Assembly (NCBI GenBank): GCA_037190845.1
Contig: JBBCJI010000034.1
Span: 1 to 42,915 of the forward strand
DNA length: 42,915 nucleotides
Direction of reading: 5' to 3'
From: JBEBVQ01 sp037190845
GTDB taxonomy: Bacteria > Bacteroidota > Bacteroidia > Chitinophagales > Chitinophagaceae
A program made the position numbers and the translations under genes. Below are positions 1 through 8,798 of the stretch, piece by piece. Each line of letters begins with the position of its first letter. The first letter of the stretch is position 1. The notes beneath the pieces were generated by a model. It saw nothing but the letters and a program-made list of their open reading frames with translations, did no database searches and was not told the DNA's origin.

Positions 1-790
1 CCGGCGTCGGATGCACGGATTGAAGTTGGTCATAGCCACTCCCCCCGAAGCGGGCATCCCATTGTTTGGCGCCATTCCCATCTATCTTTACGGCCCAGTA
101 ATCATAGTCTCCTTGTGACCCCTGGCTCTTGTCCCCGCCTGCCGGGGAAGCGGAATACCCCCCTAATATATACCCCCCGTCCGGCGTCGGATGCAGGGAA
201 GAAAGAATATCAGGACCACTCCCCCCGAAGCGGGCATCCCATTGTTTGGCCCCACTTCCATCTATCTTTACGACCCAGTAATCACTGCCTCCTTGTGTTC
301 CCTGGCTCTTGTCCCCGCTTGCCGGGGAAACGGAATACCCCCCTAATATATACCCCCCGTCCGGCGTCGGATGCAGGGAATAAAGTTGGTCCCAACCACT
401 CCCTCCGAAACGGGCATCCCATTGTTTGACGCCACTCCCATCTATCTTTACGACCCAGTAATCACCGCCTCCTTGTGATCCCTGGCTCTTGTCACCGCCT
501 GCCGGGGAAACGGAATACCCCCCTAATATATACCCCCCGTCCGGCGTCGGATGCAGGGAATAAAGTTCGTCCCAACCACTCCCCCCAAAGCGGGCATCCC
601 ATTGTTTGGCCCCATTCCCGTCTGTCTTTACCACCCAGTAATCACTGCCTCCTTGTGTTCCCTGGCTCTTATCCCCGTCTGCCGGGGACTCGGATCCCCC
701 CCCTAAAATATACCCCCCGTCCGGCGTCGGATGCACGGAAAGAAGGTGGTCATAGCCACTCCCCCCGAAGCGGGCATCCCATTGTTTCGC
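1..790. repeat. 180-bp tandem repeat inside the secreted protein gene
   Basis: The same start sequence (ccggcgtcgg) recurs at 1, 181, 361, 541 and 721, giving an exact 180-bp period with only scattered substitutions and no frame-changing indel. It is the DNA image of the 60-residue protein units. Copy number probably varies between strains, and the array may be collapsed in short-read assemblies. Confidence 0.9.
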
Positions 791-943
791 CGGCGCCTGG
801 GCAAGACCCCGCCCGGGGAGTAAGGCCACAAAACAGAGCAGCAGCGCTGCGGCTGCCGGAAACCGGAAAAAATCACCCCGCCGCAGGCCAGTTCTCAGGA
901 AAGCCCGCGGGGACAAGGTGTTTGTGTTGTTGTATGTGCTCAT
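1..943 (-). CDS. Secreted 60-residue-repeat protein (partial, 3' end off the left edge)
   Basis: The minus strand is open from an ATG at 943 to the window edge, about 314 codons with no stop. The N-terminus has a positive region and a hydrophobic core (residues 29-43) followed by GLAQA, so a signal peptide cleaved near residue 50 is likely. The rest is tandem 60-residue units, each exactly 180 bp, with recurring motifs KQWDARFGGSG, LHPTPDGGYILGG, GDKSQG and DYWVVKIDG. Such units occur in large Bacteroidota surface proteins that usually end in a T9SS sorting domain; that end lies outside the window. The fold is probably beta-propeller-like, by inference. The units are nearly identical at DNA level, which suggests recent amplification. 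The protein's ligand or role is unknown. Confidence 0.85.
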   Translation of the reverse strand, partial: MSTYNNTNTLSPRAFLRTGLRRGDFFRFPAAAALLLCFVALLPGRGLAQAPAKQWDARFGGSGYDHLLSVHPTPDGGYILGGGSESPADGDKSQGTQGGSDYWVVKTDGNGAKQWDARFGGSGWDELYSLHPTPDGGYILGGYSVSPAGGDKSQGSQGGGDYWVVKIDGSGVKQWDARFGGSGWDQLYSLHPTPDGGYILGGYSVSPASGDKSQGTQGGSDYWVVKIDGSGAKQWDARFGGSGPDILSSLHPTPDGGYILGGYSASPAGGDKSQGSQGDYDYWAVKIDGNGAKQWDARFGGSGYDQLQSVHPTP

Positions 944-1535
944 CTGTATTTGAGTTTTATGGTTAGCTGTTTTTTTGTATTTATTGGTCAGAAAACGACG
1001 TGGTCAAGGGAAGTAAGAAAGGGCAGGGAAATAGTATCCCCGGCCAACCCATAAGAGCGTTGTACAAAGATTCCCGGCCCCAGCCATCATTAAGGGAAAT
1101 TTTCCGTTGCACAGTGGCCCGCCCCGAAACGCACGTACGGAAGAAGCAGATCGCCCAATATCAGGCTACCTGCTATGCGATAGCCGGCCAGAGGGAGGAG
1201 GTGTCTCAAAAGTGGGCAATCCGTGTAACCGGGCACTGTTTAAAAAAGTAAAATCTTTGACTAAAGATTTGTAACGAGAATATCAGTAAAAGTGTGGCTG
1301 TACTTCACGCCGTCCAAGACGGTACATATACCACTTTATCCAAATCGTAATCTATAATCAATTAGGACGAAAACGTGAAGCACATAGTGATCATGGTACA
1401 GCAAATATATAACACCCATTCAAATAACCAAATAAAAAACCATTGTTGTCCGGGAAAATAAACAACAGCGACGTTGTATGCTGATTGAGCTTTTCTACCT
1501 GAAGCATCATTAAATGCCCGAGCATGTGTAATAGC

Positions 1536-1634
1536 CTGTCATTGCGGCCCCCGAGCCGCAATCGTCTATTATCACGCCGCTCATAAAAGTATCGTTTTGC
1601 TTCAGACGATGGCGGATCAAGTCCGCCATGACAG
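1536..1634. repeat. Composite palindromic interspersed element
   Basis: The outer ends are inverted (CTGTCAT at the left, ATGACAG at the right), and inside are ATCGTCT and AGACGAT, also inverted. Each arm carries its own hairpin: TTGCGGC/GCCGCAA on the left and TGGCGGA/TCCGCCA on the right. Single related arms with TGTCATTGCGGG and CAATCG occur at 37443-37470 and 39910-39941, so this is a dispersed non-coding family. Mobility is inferred, not shown. Confidence 0.6.
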
Positions 1635-1763
1635 CGTTTTTGTTAGCAGGCTCTCCCCATTACAAAATATACGTGAAACCCGCTACGAATGAGGAATACA
1701 GCTCTATTCAAAACTCTTTTCCCGGACAACAGTGATAAAAAACCGCTTTTTTAAAACCAACCT

Positions 1764-1793
1764 ACCGTAGACGTTGCATGCAACGTCTACGGT
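1764..1793. terminator. Perfect 30-bp palindrome, likely rsmF terminator
   Basis: The sequence is a perfect 30-bp palindrome centred on TGCATGCA. It sits 37 bp past the rsmF stop codon. Read on the minus strand it is followed by a T-containing stretch (ggttttaaaaaagcggtttttt), so it can act as a hairpin terminator. A mobile palindrome is the alternative. The symmetry is certain; the function is inferred. Confidence 0.55.
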
Positions 1794-1830
1794 TAGTATC
1801 CCATATCAGACAATTCGCGTCACATTTATT

Positions 1831-3204
1831 TTACGGCGCCTGCATCCGGATACGCCAGTATTTGGGCAGATAATTATTATAACGGTTGCCAAGGGATTTT
1901 ACCCAACCCAGCCCGATACCTTCATAAACGATCCGGTACCAACCTTTAGCCAGAGGAGACAATCCCGGATCTTCCTTCCTGAGAAAACGAAGCGCGGTAT
2001 CGCGGTCCACCGGAATTGCCGGGACATGCTCCGCCAGGTCAACACTCAGCGCCAGATCATGCGACGGTAGCCAGTCATTGCCGGCAAAATGCCCGGCGGG
2101 AAGCCCTGCTCTGCGGAAATAAAGAGAATTTTTCAAAAGATAATAGTCAGGAACATGCGCTGTATGCATGGCGGAAAAAGCATCGCCGTCTGTCGGGATA
2201 CAGGTGAATGCGTCCCCTGTCAGCAGATTTGAAATGCGCTCCTGTGCTTGATGGGCTTCTTTATGCCTGAATTTAGCCGGCTTCGCCACGGCGGTATCAG
2301 TGGTTTTTCGTACGGCGGCTATAAAAAAGCCTTCGCCGCGTGCCTTATCGGGGGAGAACCTGTAGCCGGCGGGTTGTCCCTCTTGCAATGTAACGGTAGT
2401 AATACCCCATTCCCGGGGTACATCCACGCCGGCGTTTTCGGCCGAGAAGGTTACGGCCAGCCATTTAAGTATCTGTTCATTTTCTTCCGGCGAATACGAA
2501 CAGGTAGCATATACCATGATACCGCCTTTCTTCAGCGATGGCCAGACATCTGCGATGATCCGCTTCTGTCGCTGGCAGCATAGTTCCACATTTGCTTCGC
2601 TCCATTCATCAAGCGCCGCCGGATCTTTACGAAAAAGACCGCTGCCACTGCAGGGGGCATCTACAACAATAATATCAAAATACCCGGAGAGTTTTCCCAG
2701 TACAGCCGGATCATCTGAAGTTACCCACGCATTCATATATCCCCACCGGGCCATATTCTCTTCAAGAATGGAAGCCCGCGAACGGATCACTTCATTGGAG
2801 ACCAGCAAACTGTCTTTTTCGAGCAGGGATGCCAGCAGGGTGCTTTTCCCTCCGGGAGCAGCACAAAGATCAAGCACCCGTAAGTTATTACGCTCCGGCA
2901 CTAACTGCCGTATCAGGTAATCCAGGAACATGGATGACGCCTCCTGCACATAATAAGCACCACCATGGAAGGCCGGATCCAATGTAAACACAGGGCGTAC
3001 AGGCAAATATCGTCCCTGGGAACACCAGGCTACTACATCATCAGCCTCATCCCTGAAAGCATTTCCTTTGAGCGGGTGTAAACGAACAGAAGTCACCGGC
3101 ACTTGCTGATGAGCAGCCAGAAAGGCCGCTTCATCAAAACCGGGAACGGATCGCAACGGTTTGAGCAGGGATTCAGGTATCAGCAGTTGTTCCGCCAAAA
3201 ACAA
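1831..3204 (-). CDS. rsmF: 16S rRNA m5C methyltransferase, RsmF/NOL1-NOP2-Sun family
   Basis: The protein (457 aa) is a SAM-dependent RNA cytosine-5 methyltransferase. Residues 111-120 (LDLCAAPGGK) form the SAM-binding loop, DAPCSGSG at 182-189 carries one of the two catalytic cysteines (C185), and YATCSYSPEEN carries the other (C235). The C-terminal 170 residues match the RsmF-type RNA-binding extension. The length is normal for bacterial RsmF. An in-frame stop lies directly before the TTG at 3204 and no ATG occurs before the conserved N-terminal block, so a non-ATG start is forced; TTG at 3198 is the alternative. The gene follows purB on the same strand after 82 bp. The exact target base is inferred from the family. 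Confidence 0.9.
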   Translation of the reverse strand: MFLAEQLLIPESLLKPLRSVPGFDEAAFLAAHQQVPVTSVRLHPLKGNAFRDEADDVVAWCSQGRYLPVRPVFTLDPAFHGGAYYVQEASSMFLDYLIRQLVPERNNLRVLDLCAAPGGKSTLLASLLEKDSLLVSNEVIRSRASILEENMARWGYMNAWVTSDDPAVLGKLSGYFDIIVVDAPCSGSGLFRKDPAALDEWSEANVELCCQRQKRIIADVWPSLKKGGIMVYATCSYSPEENEQILKWLAVTFSAENAGVDVPREWGITTVTLQEGQPAGYRFSPDKARGEGFFIAAVRKTTDTAVAKPAKFRHKEAHQAQERISNLLTGDAFTCIPTDGDAFSAMHTAHVPDYYLLKNSLYFRRAGLPAGHFAGNDWLPSHDLALSVDLAEHVPAIPVDRDTALRFLRKEDPGLSPLAKGWYRIVYEGIGLGWVKSLGNRYNNYLPKYWRIRMQAP

Positions 3205-3286
3205 TTATGGTTCACCAAATAAACATATATTTATTAATCAATACAAGGGTAATCACACAGGATTGCCCCAACAGGGATTGCCACTG

Positions 3287-4639
3287 CTAATATCTTCCAT
3301 CCGGCACACCTGTATAATTATGAGGGGTAATGGCTTTCAGTTCTTTTTTCACTTTTGCACTCACTTTCAGTGTATCAATGAATGACCGGATCTCATCGCG
3401 GGTAATACCGGCCTTACCACGGGTGAGCGCTTTGAGCGCTTCATATGGTTTGGGATAATTTTCCCGCCGGAGGATGGTCTGTATCGCTTCCGAAACCACA
3501 GCCCAATTGTCTTCGAGGTCGTCCTGTATGGTGGACGGGTTCAACAGCAGCTTGCCCAACCCTTTTTCGATGGAGCGCAGCGCCAGGAACGCATGAGCCA
3601 TCGGCACACCGATATTCCGCAGCACGGTACTGTCTGTAAGATCCCGCTGAAGACGGCTTACCGGCAATTTGGCCGAGAGATGCCCATAAATTGCATTGGC
3701 AATACCGAGGTTACCTTCCGCATTTTCAAAATCAATCGGGTTCACCTTATGTGGCATGGCAGACGAGCCTACTTCGTCTTTCTTCACCTGCTGCTTGAAA
3801 TAATCCATCGAAATGTATGTCCATACATCCCGGCAAAAGTCAATAAGAATGGTATTAATACGGCTCAATGCATCAAACTGAGCTGCAATATTGTCGTAAT
3901 GCTCGATCTGGGTGGTGTATTGCATCCGCTCCAGTCCCAGCTTCTTATGTACAAAATCATTAGCAAACCGTATCCAGTCGGTTTTAGGGAACGCAACATA
4001 ATGTGCATTAAAGTTGCCCGTAGCCCCGCCAAATTTAGCGGCAAAAGGCACTTGCGACAACAATGACACCTGACCTTCCAGCCGCTCCACAAACACCATC
4101 CATTCCTTTCCGAGCGTGGTAGGCGACGCGGGCTGACCATGTGTGCGCGCCAGCATGGATACGGGCTTCCACTCCTTTGCTTTTTTCCTCAGGGTTAATA
4201 TAATATTATGCAGCGCAGGCAGATATACCTCTTCCAGTGCCTCTTTCCAGAGCAGTGGTACGGCGGTATTGTTCACATCCTGCGATGTGAGACCGAAATG
4301 AATCCATTCGGCGCAATCACCGGCTTCCAATACTTCGAGTTTTTCTTTCAGGAAATATTCCACCGCCTTTACATCATGATTAGTGGTGCGTTCTATCTGC
4401 TTGATACGTTGCGCATCCGCTTCCGTAAAATGCTGGTACAGTTCCCTGAGCTTTGCCGGTTTGATCTTCGCCGGCAGGGAGAATATCTTTTTTTCGGCAA
4501 GAAAAAGAAAGTACTCAACCTCTACCCGGACGCGGTAACGGATCAGTCCATACTCCGAAAAATAGGGTGCTAATAAGGCAAGCTGTGAGCGGTAGCGCCC
4601 GTCAACCGGGCTGATGGCAGTAAGCGGTGATAAATCCAT
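3287..4639 (-). CDS. purB: Adenylosuccinate lyase
   Basis: The enzyme cleaves adenylosuccinate to AMP and fumarate and SAICAR to AICAR and fumarate in purine synthesis; it is a cytoplasmic homotetramer. The 450-residue protein has the fumarase/aspartase superfamily signature GSSAMPHKVNPIDFEN at 291-306, whose serines supply the catalytic base, and the THGQP motif at 166-170 with the active-site histidine. The N-terminus (SPLTAISPVDGRY) is typical of the longer E. coli-type PurB, which supports the start at 4639. A TAnnTTTG-like box (TATCTTTG, minus, 4652-4645) lies only 5 bp before the start codon. If it is the promoter, the message would be nearly leaderless; this is uncertain. rsmF follows 82 bp downstream. 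Confidence 0.96.
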   Translation of the reverse strand: MDLSPLTAISPVDGRYRSQLALLAPYFSEYGLIRYRVRVEVEYFLFLAEKKIFSLPAKIKPAKLRELYQHFTEADAQRIKQIERTTNHDVKAVEYFLKEKLEVLEAGDCAEWIHFGLTSQDVNNTAVPLLWKEALEEVYLPALHNIILTLRKKAKEWKPVSMLARTHGQPASPTTLGKEWMVFVERLEGQVSLLSQVPFAAKFGGATGNFNAHYVAFPKTDWIRFANDFVHKKLGLERMQYTTQIEHYDNIAAQFDALSRINTILIDFCRDVWTYISMDYFKQQVKKDEVGSSAMPHKVNPIDFENAEGNLGIANAIYGHLSAKLPVSRLQRDLTDSTVLRNIGVPMAHAFLALRSIEKGLGKLLLNPSTIQDDLEDNWAVVSEAIQTILRRENYPKPYEALKALTRGKAGITRDEIRSFIDTLKVSAKVKKELKAITPHNYTGVPDGRY

Positions 4640-4824
4640 GGGTGCAAAGATAATTGCAAATCGTGAAGGAACATTGTCATTGAGCGTGTTCTTTTATGCA
4701 TCGCACAAACAGAAATTCTTCAAAGAAACATCGCACAATCAATTTATTATCATTATCTTAGAACAAGAAAACATCATCCTGATGCTGTTCGTTAATTGTA
4801 ATACACACACCTAATGGTTACTCC

Positions 4825-5382
4825 ATGGCTAAGAAAGAATTGCATATGCTGGTAGCTGAACAAAAAATACTTAACCGTATTTATGTTATCCGTGGTCAAA
4901 AAGTGATGCTGGATCGCGACCTGGCGGAAATGTACGGCGTGGAAACCCGGCGTCTGAATGAACAGATAAAGCGTAATAACAAACGTTTCCCCAAAGACTT
5001 TATGTTTTCCCTCACCCGGAAAGAAACAGACAACTTGATGTCGCAAATTGCGACATCAAGTTTGGGAACGGCCTCCTGGGGGGGCTTTCGGAAACTTCCG
5101 AATGTTTTTACTGAACAGGGCGTAGCTATGCTATCCAGTGTATTGAACAGTGAAACCGCAATAGAGGTGAACATCCGCATTATCCGTGTCTTCACAAAAC
5201 TCCGGGAATATGCCCTTACTCATAAGGAGATACTATTGCAGCTCTCCAAACTGGAGAAAGAAGTGAAAAACAACAGCCGGGATATTGAAAACATTTTCAC
5301 CATTCTCAAAGAACTGATCGGGAAACAGAGCGACCCTGCTCCACGAAACAGGATCGGTTTTAAGCATTATGACACGAAATAG
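4825..5382 (+). CDS. ORF6N domain-containing protein
   Basis: The 185-residue protein has an N-terminal ORF6N domain (about residues 13-100), recognisable from IRGQKVMLDRDLAEMYGVET, RRLNEQIKRN, RFPKDFMFSL and NVFTEQGVAMLSSVL. ORF6N belongs to the KilA-N-like DNA-binding families found in phages and in many bacterial chromosomes. Residues 135-165 are charged and probably coiled-coil (LSKLEKEVKNNSRDIENIF). The usual role is unknown; a DNA-binding regulator of phage origin is likely by inference. No other phage gene is adjacent, so this is a solitary copy. It is divergent from purB with 185 bp between them. The ATG at 4825 begins the conserved N-terminus. Confidence 0.85.
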   Translation: MAKKELHMLVAEQKILNRIYVIRGQKVMLDRDLAEMYGVETRRLNEQIKRNNKRFPKDFMFSLTRKETDNLMSQIATSSLGTASWGGFRKLPNVFTEQGVAMLSSVLNSETAIEVNIRIIRVFTKLREYALTHKEILLQLSKLEKEVKNNSRDIENIFTILKELIGKQSDPAPRNRIGFKHYDTK

Positions 5383-5724
5383 CGCATTGATCCCCACTTA
5401 AAATGAAAGGCTTTCTCTGTTATGCCACAAGGAGAATCCTTCAACAGAAGCTTCTCAGGTATCAAGGAGCACTTTCAACACTACTTCGGTCTTATTGCAA
5501 TAATTGCGTAACCAACCATATCATCATCTCTCCCATTTGTTATTCTCACCGCCGGGGGTTATTTTTACGCAATAGCGGTAACGCACCCTATTATCCCTGG
5601 CAAATAAGGTTCCTGACGCATGTTTTACTTACACATGCTTCCCTTGGTGTATATGCCAGCCCCAAGACCGGTTACTCATATCCGGACATTGGTAATGGTA
5701 AGATATTAATTAAAAAACTACAAC
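5383..5724. other. Spacer of 342 bp before the Mrp operon
   Basis: No intact gene is supported. From an ATG at 5422 one frame reads a plausible 29-residue start (MPQGESFNRSFSGIKEHFQ and on), stops at TAA, then continues in the same frame with a hydrophobic stretch (PFVILTAGGYFYAIAV) to a second stop. This could be a decayed small membrane-protein gene, but it is weak. The AT-rich end (5700-5724) presumably holds the Mrp promoter or leader; no clean TAnnTTTG box is visible. Confidence 0.4.
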
Positions 5725-8022
5725 ATGCTGCTCGCTGTTCTGGCAGGTTTTATTGTGGCTTTCCTGTTGGTTCCGGCCGGCAGGTTCCTGAAAGGCAGAT
5801 ACCCGGCCTTATTGGTTTTATTGCCACTGGGCCTGTTTATCTATTTTCTCGGCTTCATACCCCGCATTTCTGAGGGCAACACGATCCATTATCATTATCC
5901 CTGGGTGCCATCTTCAGGGATCCATATGAATTTCTTTGTTGACGGGCTATCCCTGCTTTTCTGCCTGCTGATTACAGGTATCGGCACACTGGTATTCCTG
6001 TACAGTATTGCCTATATGAAGGAGCATGCCTACCTGTCCCGCTTTTTTGCCTATATGAGCATGTTTATGGCATCCATGCTCGGACTGGTGCTGTCGGACA
6101 ATATCCTGTCGCTGTTCGTATTCTGGGAGTTGACAAGCATTTCCTCTTTCTTCCTGATCGGGTTCAACAACAAAAGCAAGGCGGCGAGGAAAGCGGCGCT
6201 GACGGCATTGAGCATTACAGGTGGCGGCGGGTTCCTCCTGCTGGCCGGGTTCGTATTGCTCGGCTATATGACCAACAGCTATTCCATACAGGAGATGCTG
6301 CAGGGGCCGGCAGTGCAGGCACACGCAATGTACCCGTGGCTGTTGTTTTTCATGCTGGGTGGCGCTTTCACCAAATCTGCCCAATTCCCCCTGCACTTCT
6401 GGCTACCTTCTGCCATGCAGGCGCCGGCGCCCGTATCCACCTACCTGCATTCCGCTACCATGGTCAAAGCCGGTATTTACCTGCTGGCCCGGCTCACGCC
6501 GCTGCTCGGCGACCATATCATCTGGAGCTCAGCCCTGATCATAACCGGCGGCGTCACTATGGTATATGCCGCCGTACAGTCCCTTTTCCGCACAGATCTG
6601 AAAAGCGTACTCGCCTACTCTACTATATCTGCCCTGGGTATCCTGGTATTTCTCATCGGGCTGGGCACGCCTGCTGCCTATCTTGCAGCGATGGTATTCA
6701 TCCTGGTACATGCGCTGTATAAAGCCACGTTATTTCTCATAACAGGCATTATAGATCACCAGGTACACAACAGGAACATTACAAAGCTGGCAGGATTGAG
6801 GAAGGTAATGCCCCTTGTAGCTGTTGCCGGGTTGCTGGCGGCACTCTCCAGCGCCGGCCTCCCACTGACCTCCGGCTTTATCGGCAAAGACCTGATATAT
6901 GAAGCCACGCTACGCAATGGATGGCAGTCCTGGACGCAGACCGGACTGGCTGTGCTGACCAATATACTTCTGTTATACGCCGGATTCCAGGCCGGCATCC
7001 GGCCATTCCGGGGAACGCTTCCCCAGGCTTTTCAGCAAGCAAAACAACCCGGTATATTCATGTGGGGGCCTCCCCTGCTCCTGGGCATCCTGGGTCTGGT
7101 ATTCGGCCTCTTTCCTGCGCTGATTGACGGAGCGCTGGCACGTCCTGCCGCGCAGGCATTGGGGGATATAGCCGGGCAACCCGCACTCAAAATATGGCAT
7201 GGGTTTGGCACGGTACTACTGCTCAGCCTGAGCACCCTTGCCGCAGGCACCCTGCTCTATGTATCCCTGCGCCCTACAGAACAAAGGCAGGCATGGATCC
7301 ACCGCCTCAACCGCGTTTCCCCGCAACGGCTGCTATACCGGATCACACGGCTCTTCCGTTCCTTTGCAAGATTTTACACACGCACTCTTCAGAACGGGTA
7401 CCTGAGGGTTTATCTGCTTACCATTCTGTGCTTTGCCATACTCCTGCTGGGATACAAGCTGTACCTGGGAGTAGACCTCAGCATGAGCCATATCAAATTT
7501 TCGCCGGTTACCTTTTACGAGATCATGATCCTCCTTGTCATGGCGGCGGCTATTCTGTATGCCGTTTTCTCACGATCGCGGCTTACCGCAGTCGCGGCGC
7601 TGAGTGTTGTAGGCTATTCGATCTGTCTGCTCTTCGTATTTTTCAGCGCCCCCGATCTTGCCATGACCCAGTTTACGATTGACACCCTGACGGTCGTTTT
7701 ATTCGTGCTGGTACTGTTCCGGCTGCCGCCTTACCTGCAGTTTACCAACAACCGGGACCGGATACGCGACGGCATTGTAGCCATTACATTCGGCACATTG
7801 ATCTCCGTTATTGCCCTGCAGGTATTGAATGAGCCACCCAGCCGGGATATCAGCCATTTTTATGGCGACAATGCTTATATGCTGGGCAAGGGGAAAAACG
7901 TGGTAAACGTCATTCTTGTAGACTTCCGGGGACTGGATACGATGGTCGAAATAACGGTACTGACGATAGCCGCCATCGGTGTATACAGCCTGCTTAAACT
8001 CAAATTCCTGAAAGAAGAATAA
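5725..8022 (+). CDS. mrpA: Na+/H+ antiporter subunit MrpA (MnhA)
   Basis: This is the largest subunit of the Mrp multi-subunit antiporter, which exchanges monovalent cations for protons across the inner membrane. The 765 residues are almost all membrane helices. Residues 1-480 match the complex I NuoL-type antiporter fold: FWELTSISSF carries the conserved Glu (E135), GGAFTKSAQFPLHFWLPSAM a lysine at 217, and SATMVKAGIYLLARL a lysine at 248. The C-terminal part (about 600-760) is the MrpB-like extension typical of MrpA. The length is normal. The start at 5725 begins directly with a membrane segment as in homologs. mrpB follows after 7 bp, so this gene heads a tightly packed operon. Confidence 0.95.
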   Translation: MLLAVLAGFIVAFLLVPAGRFLKGRYPALLVLLPLGLFIYFLGFIPRISEGNTIHYHYPWVPSSGIHMNFFVDGLSLLFCLLITGIGTLVFLYSIAYMKEHAYLSRFFAYMSMFMASMLGLVLSDNILSLFVFWELTSISSFFLIGFNNKSKAARKAALTALSITGGGGFLLLAGFVLLGYMTNSYSIQEMLQGPAVQAHAMYPWLLFFMLGGAFTKSAQFPLHFWLPSAMQAPAPVSTYLHSATMVKAGIYLLARLTPLLGDHIIWSSALIITGGVTMVYAAVQSLFRTDLKSVLAYSTISALGILVFLIGLGTPAAYLAAMVFILVHALYKATLFLITGIIDHQVHNRNITKLAGLRKVMPLVAVAGLLAALSSAGLPLTSGFIGKDLIYEATLRNGWQSWTQTGLAVLTNILLLYAGFQAGIRPFRGTLPQAFQQAKQPGIFMWGPPLLLGILGLVFGLFPALIDGALARPAAQALGDIAGQPALKIWHGFGTVLLLSLSTLAAGTLLYVSLRPTEQRQAWIHRLNRVSPQRLLYRITRLFRSFARFYTRTLQNGYLRVYLLTILCFAILLLGYKLYLGVDLSMSHIKFSPVTFYEIMILLVMAAAILYAVFSRSRLTAVAALSVVGYSICLLFVFFSAPDLAMTQFTIDTLTVVLFVLVLFRLPPYLQFTNNRDRIRDGIVAITFGTLISVIALQVLNEPPSRDISHFYGDNAYMLGKGKNVVNVILVDFRGLDTMVEITVLTIAAIGVYSLLKLKFLKEE

Positions 8023-8029
8023 TAAGCCT

Positions 8030-8440
8030 ATGAGAACAATGATCTTAAAAACAGCGTCCAACTACCTGCTGCCTCTGTTGCTGCTGTTTTCCGTTTTCAT
8101 CCTCCTGCGGGGACACTATCAGCCGGGAGGCGGTTTTGTCGGAGGGCTCGTGGCTTCCATTGCCTTTGTACTGCACGGCTTTGCCAACGGGAATAAAGAA
8201 ACCCGCATGCTGCTGAAATACCATCCGCGGAGCTTTATGCCTATCGGCCTGGCGCTGGCGCTCATTGCCGCATTCCTTCCGATGCTGAACGGCCTGCCGG
8301 TGCTGACCGGCTTATGGTCGAGCGAGCCCGCTCCTATTATCGGCCTGGTAGGATCGTCCCTGCTTTTTGATACCGGCGTGTTCCTCGTAGTGATCGGGGT
8401 GACACTTACCATCCTGTTTACCATTTCTGAATCAATCTGA
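8030..8440 (+). CDS. mrpB: Na+/H+ antiporter subunit MrpB (MnhB)
   Basis: The 136-residue membrane protein carries the MnhB signature GHYQPGGGFVGGLVAS (about residues 28-43) and four predicted membrane helices. MrpB is required for assembly and activity of the Mrp complex. It starts 7 bp after mrpA and ends 4 bp before mrpC, so the genes are probably co-translated. Confidence 0.94.
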   Translation: MRTMILKTASNYLLPLLLLFSVFILLRGHYQPGGGFVGGLVASIAFVLHGFANGNKETRMLLKYHPRSFMPIGLALALIAAFLPMLNGLPVLTGLWSSEPAPIIGLVGSSLLFDTGVFLVVIGVTLTILFTISESI

Positions 8441-8444
8441 GCCT

Positions 8445-8798
8445 ATGGAATTACTACTTGCTATTATGGTAGGACTACTGTATGCTTCGGGAATCTATAT
8501 GATGCTCAAGCGCAGCCTGGTAAAGCTGATCATCGGGCTGATCCTGCTGGGCAACGGCGCCAATATTCTGATATTCCTCCTGGGACGCATTACCAAAGGC
8601 AAGCCGCCTATTATCCCGGAGCACAGCGTCTCTTTCAGAGACATTTATGCAGACCCCGTACCACAATCACTTATACTCACAGCCATTGTTATCAGCTTCG
8701 GCCTGCAGGCATTTGCCATTGTCCTGATCAGAAGAGTGTACAGTGTAGCCGGATCGGACGACCTCGATGATATGAACACAACAGAAGAAGACCTATGA
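8445..8798 (+). CDS. mrpC: Na+/H+ antiporter subunit MrpC (MnhC)
   Basis: The 117-residue protein is a NuoK-like subunit with three helices. The motifs VKLIIGLILLGNGANILIFL and DPVPQSLILTAIVISFGLQA are characteristic of MrpC. Its final codons overlap mrpD by four bases (ATGA), which indicates translational coupling. The C-terminal tail (DDLDDMNTTEEDL) is acidic and probably cytoplasmic. Confidence 0.94.
   Translation: MELLLAIMVGLLYASGIYMMLKRSLVKLIIGLILLGNGANILIFLLGRITKGKPPIIPEHSVSFRDIYADPVPQSLILTAIVISFGLQAFAIVLIRRVYSVAGSDDLDDMNTTEEDL

Larger units (their letters stand above)
944..1830. other. Non-coding spacer of 887 bp
   Basis: No convincing gene is visible. The first 60 bp should hold the promoter of the repeat protein, but I see no clear TAnnTTTG box. 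A plus-strand open frame at 1000-1251 has no recognisable motif and an unnatural composition, so it is not called. The part from 1536 to 1634 is a composite palindromic element and 1764-1793 is a perfect palindrome, both listed separately. The remainder (about 1255-1530) is AT-rich and featureless to my eye. Confidence 0.6.

Noticed and set aside
1..790. CRISPR-like array
   Set aside because: Units are 180 bp, contiguous and coding, without spacers.
115..966. Plus-strand open frames across the 180-bp repeats
   Set aside because: They are the antisense image of the minus-strand repeat protein; the minus frame has a signal peptide and well-known repeat motifs, while the plus frames are Pro/Arg-rich without motif.
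1000..1251. 83-residue plus-strand open frame
   Set aside because: No recognisable motif and composition unlike neighbours; it lies in a repeat-bearing spacer.
4645..4652. purB promoter as a separate feature
   Set aside because: The box is too close to the start codon and lacks a -33 partner, so it is only mentioned in the gene entry.
4825..5382. Prophage remnant around the ORF6N gene
   Set aside because: No other phage-like gene is adjacent; neighbours are housekeeping and transporter genes.
5403..5873. 156-residue plus-strand open frame before mrpA
   Set aside because: It runs 149 bp into mrpA in another frame and has no family resemblance.
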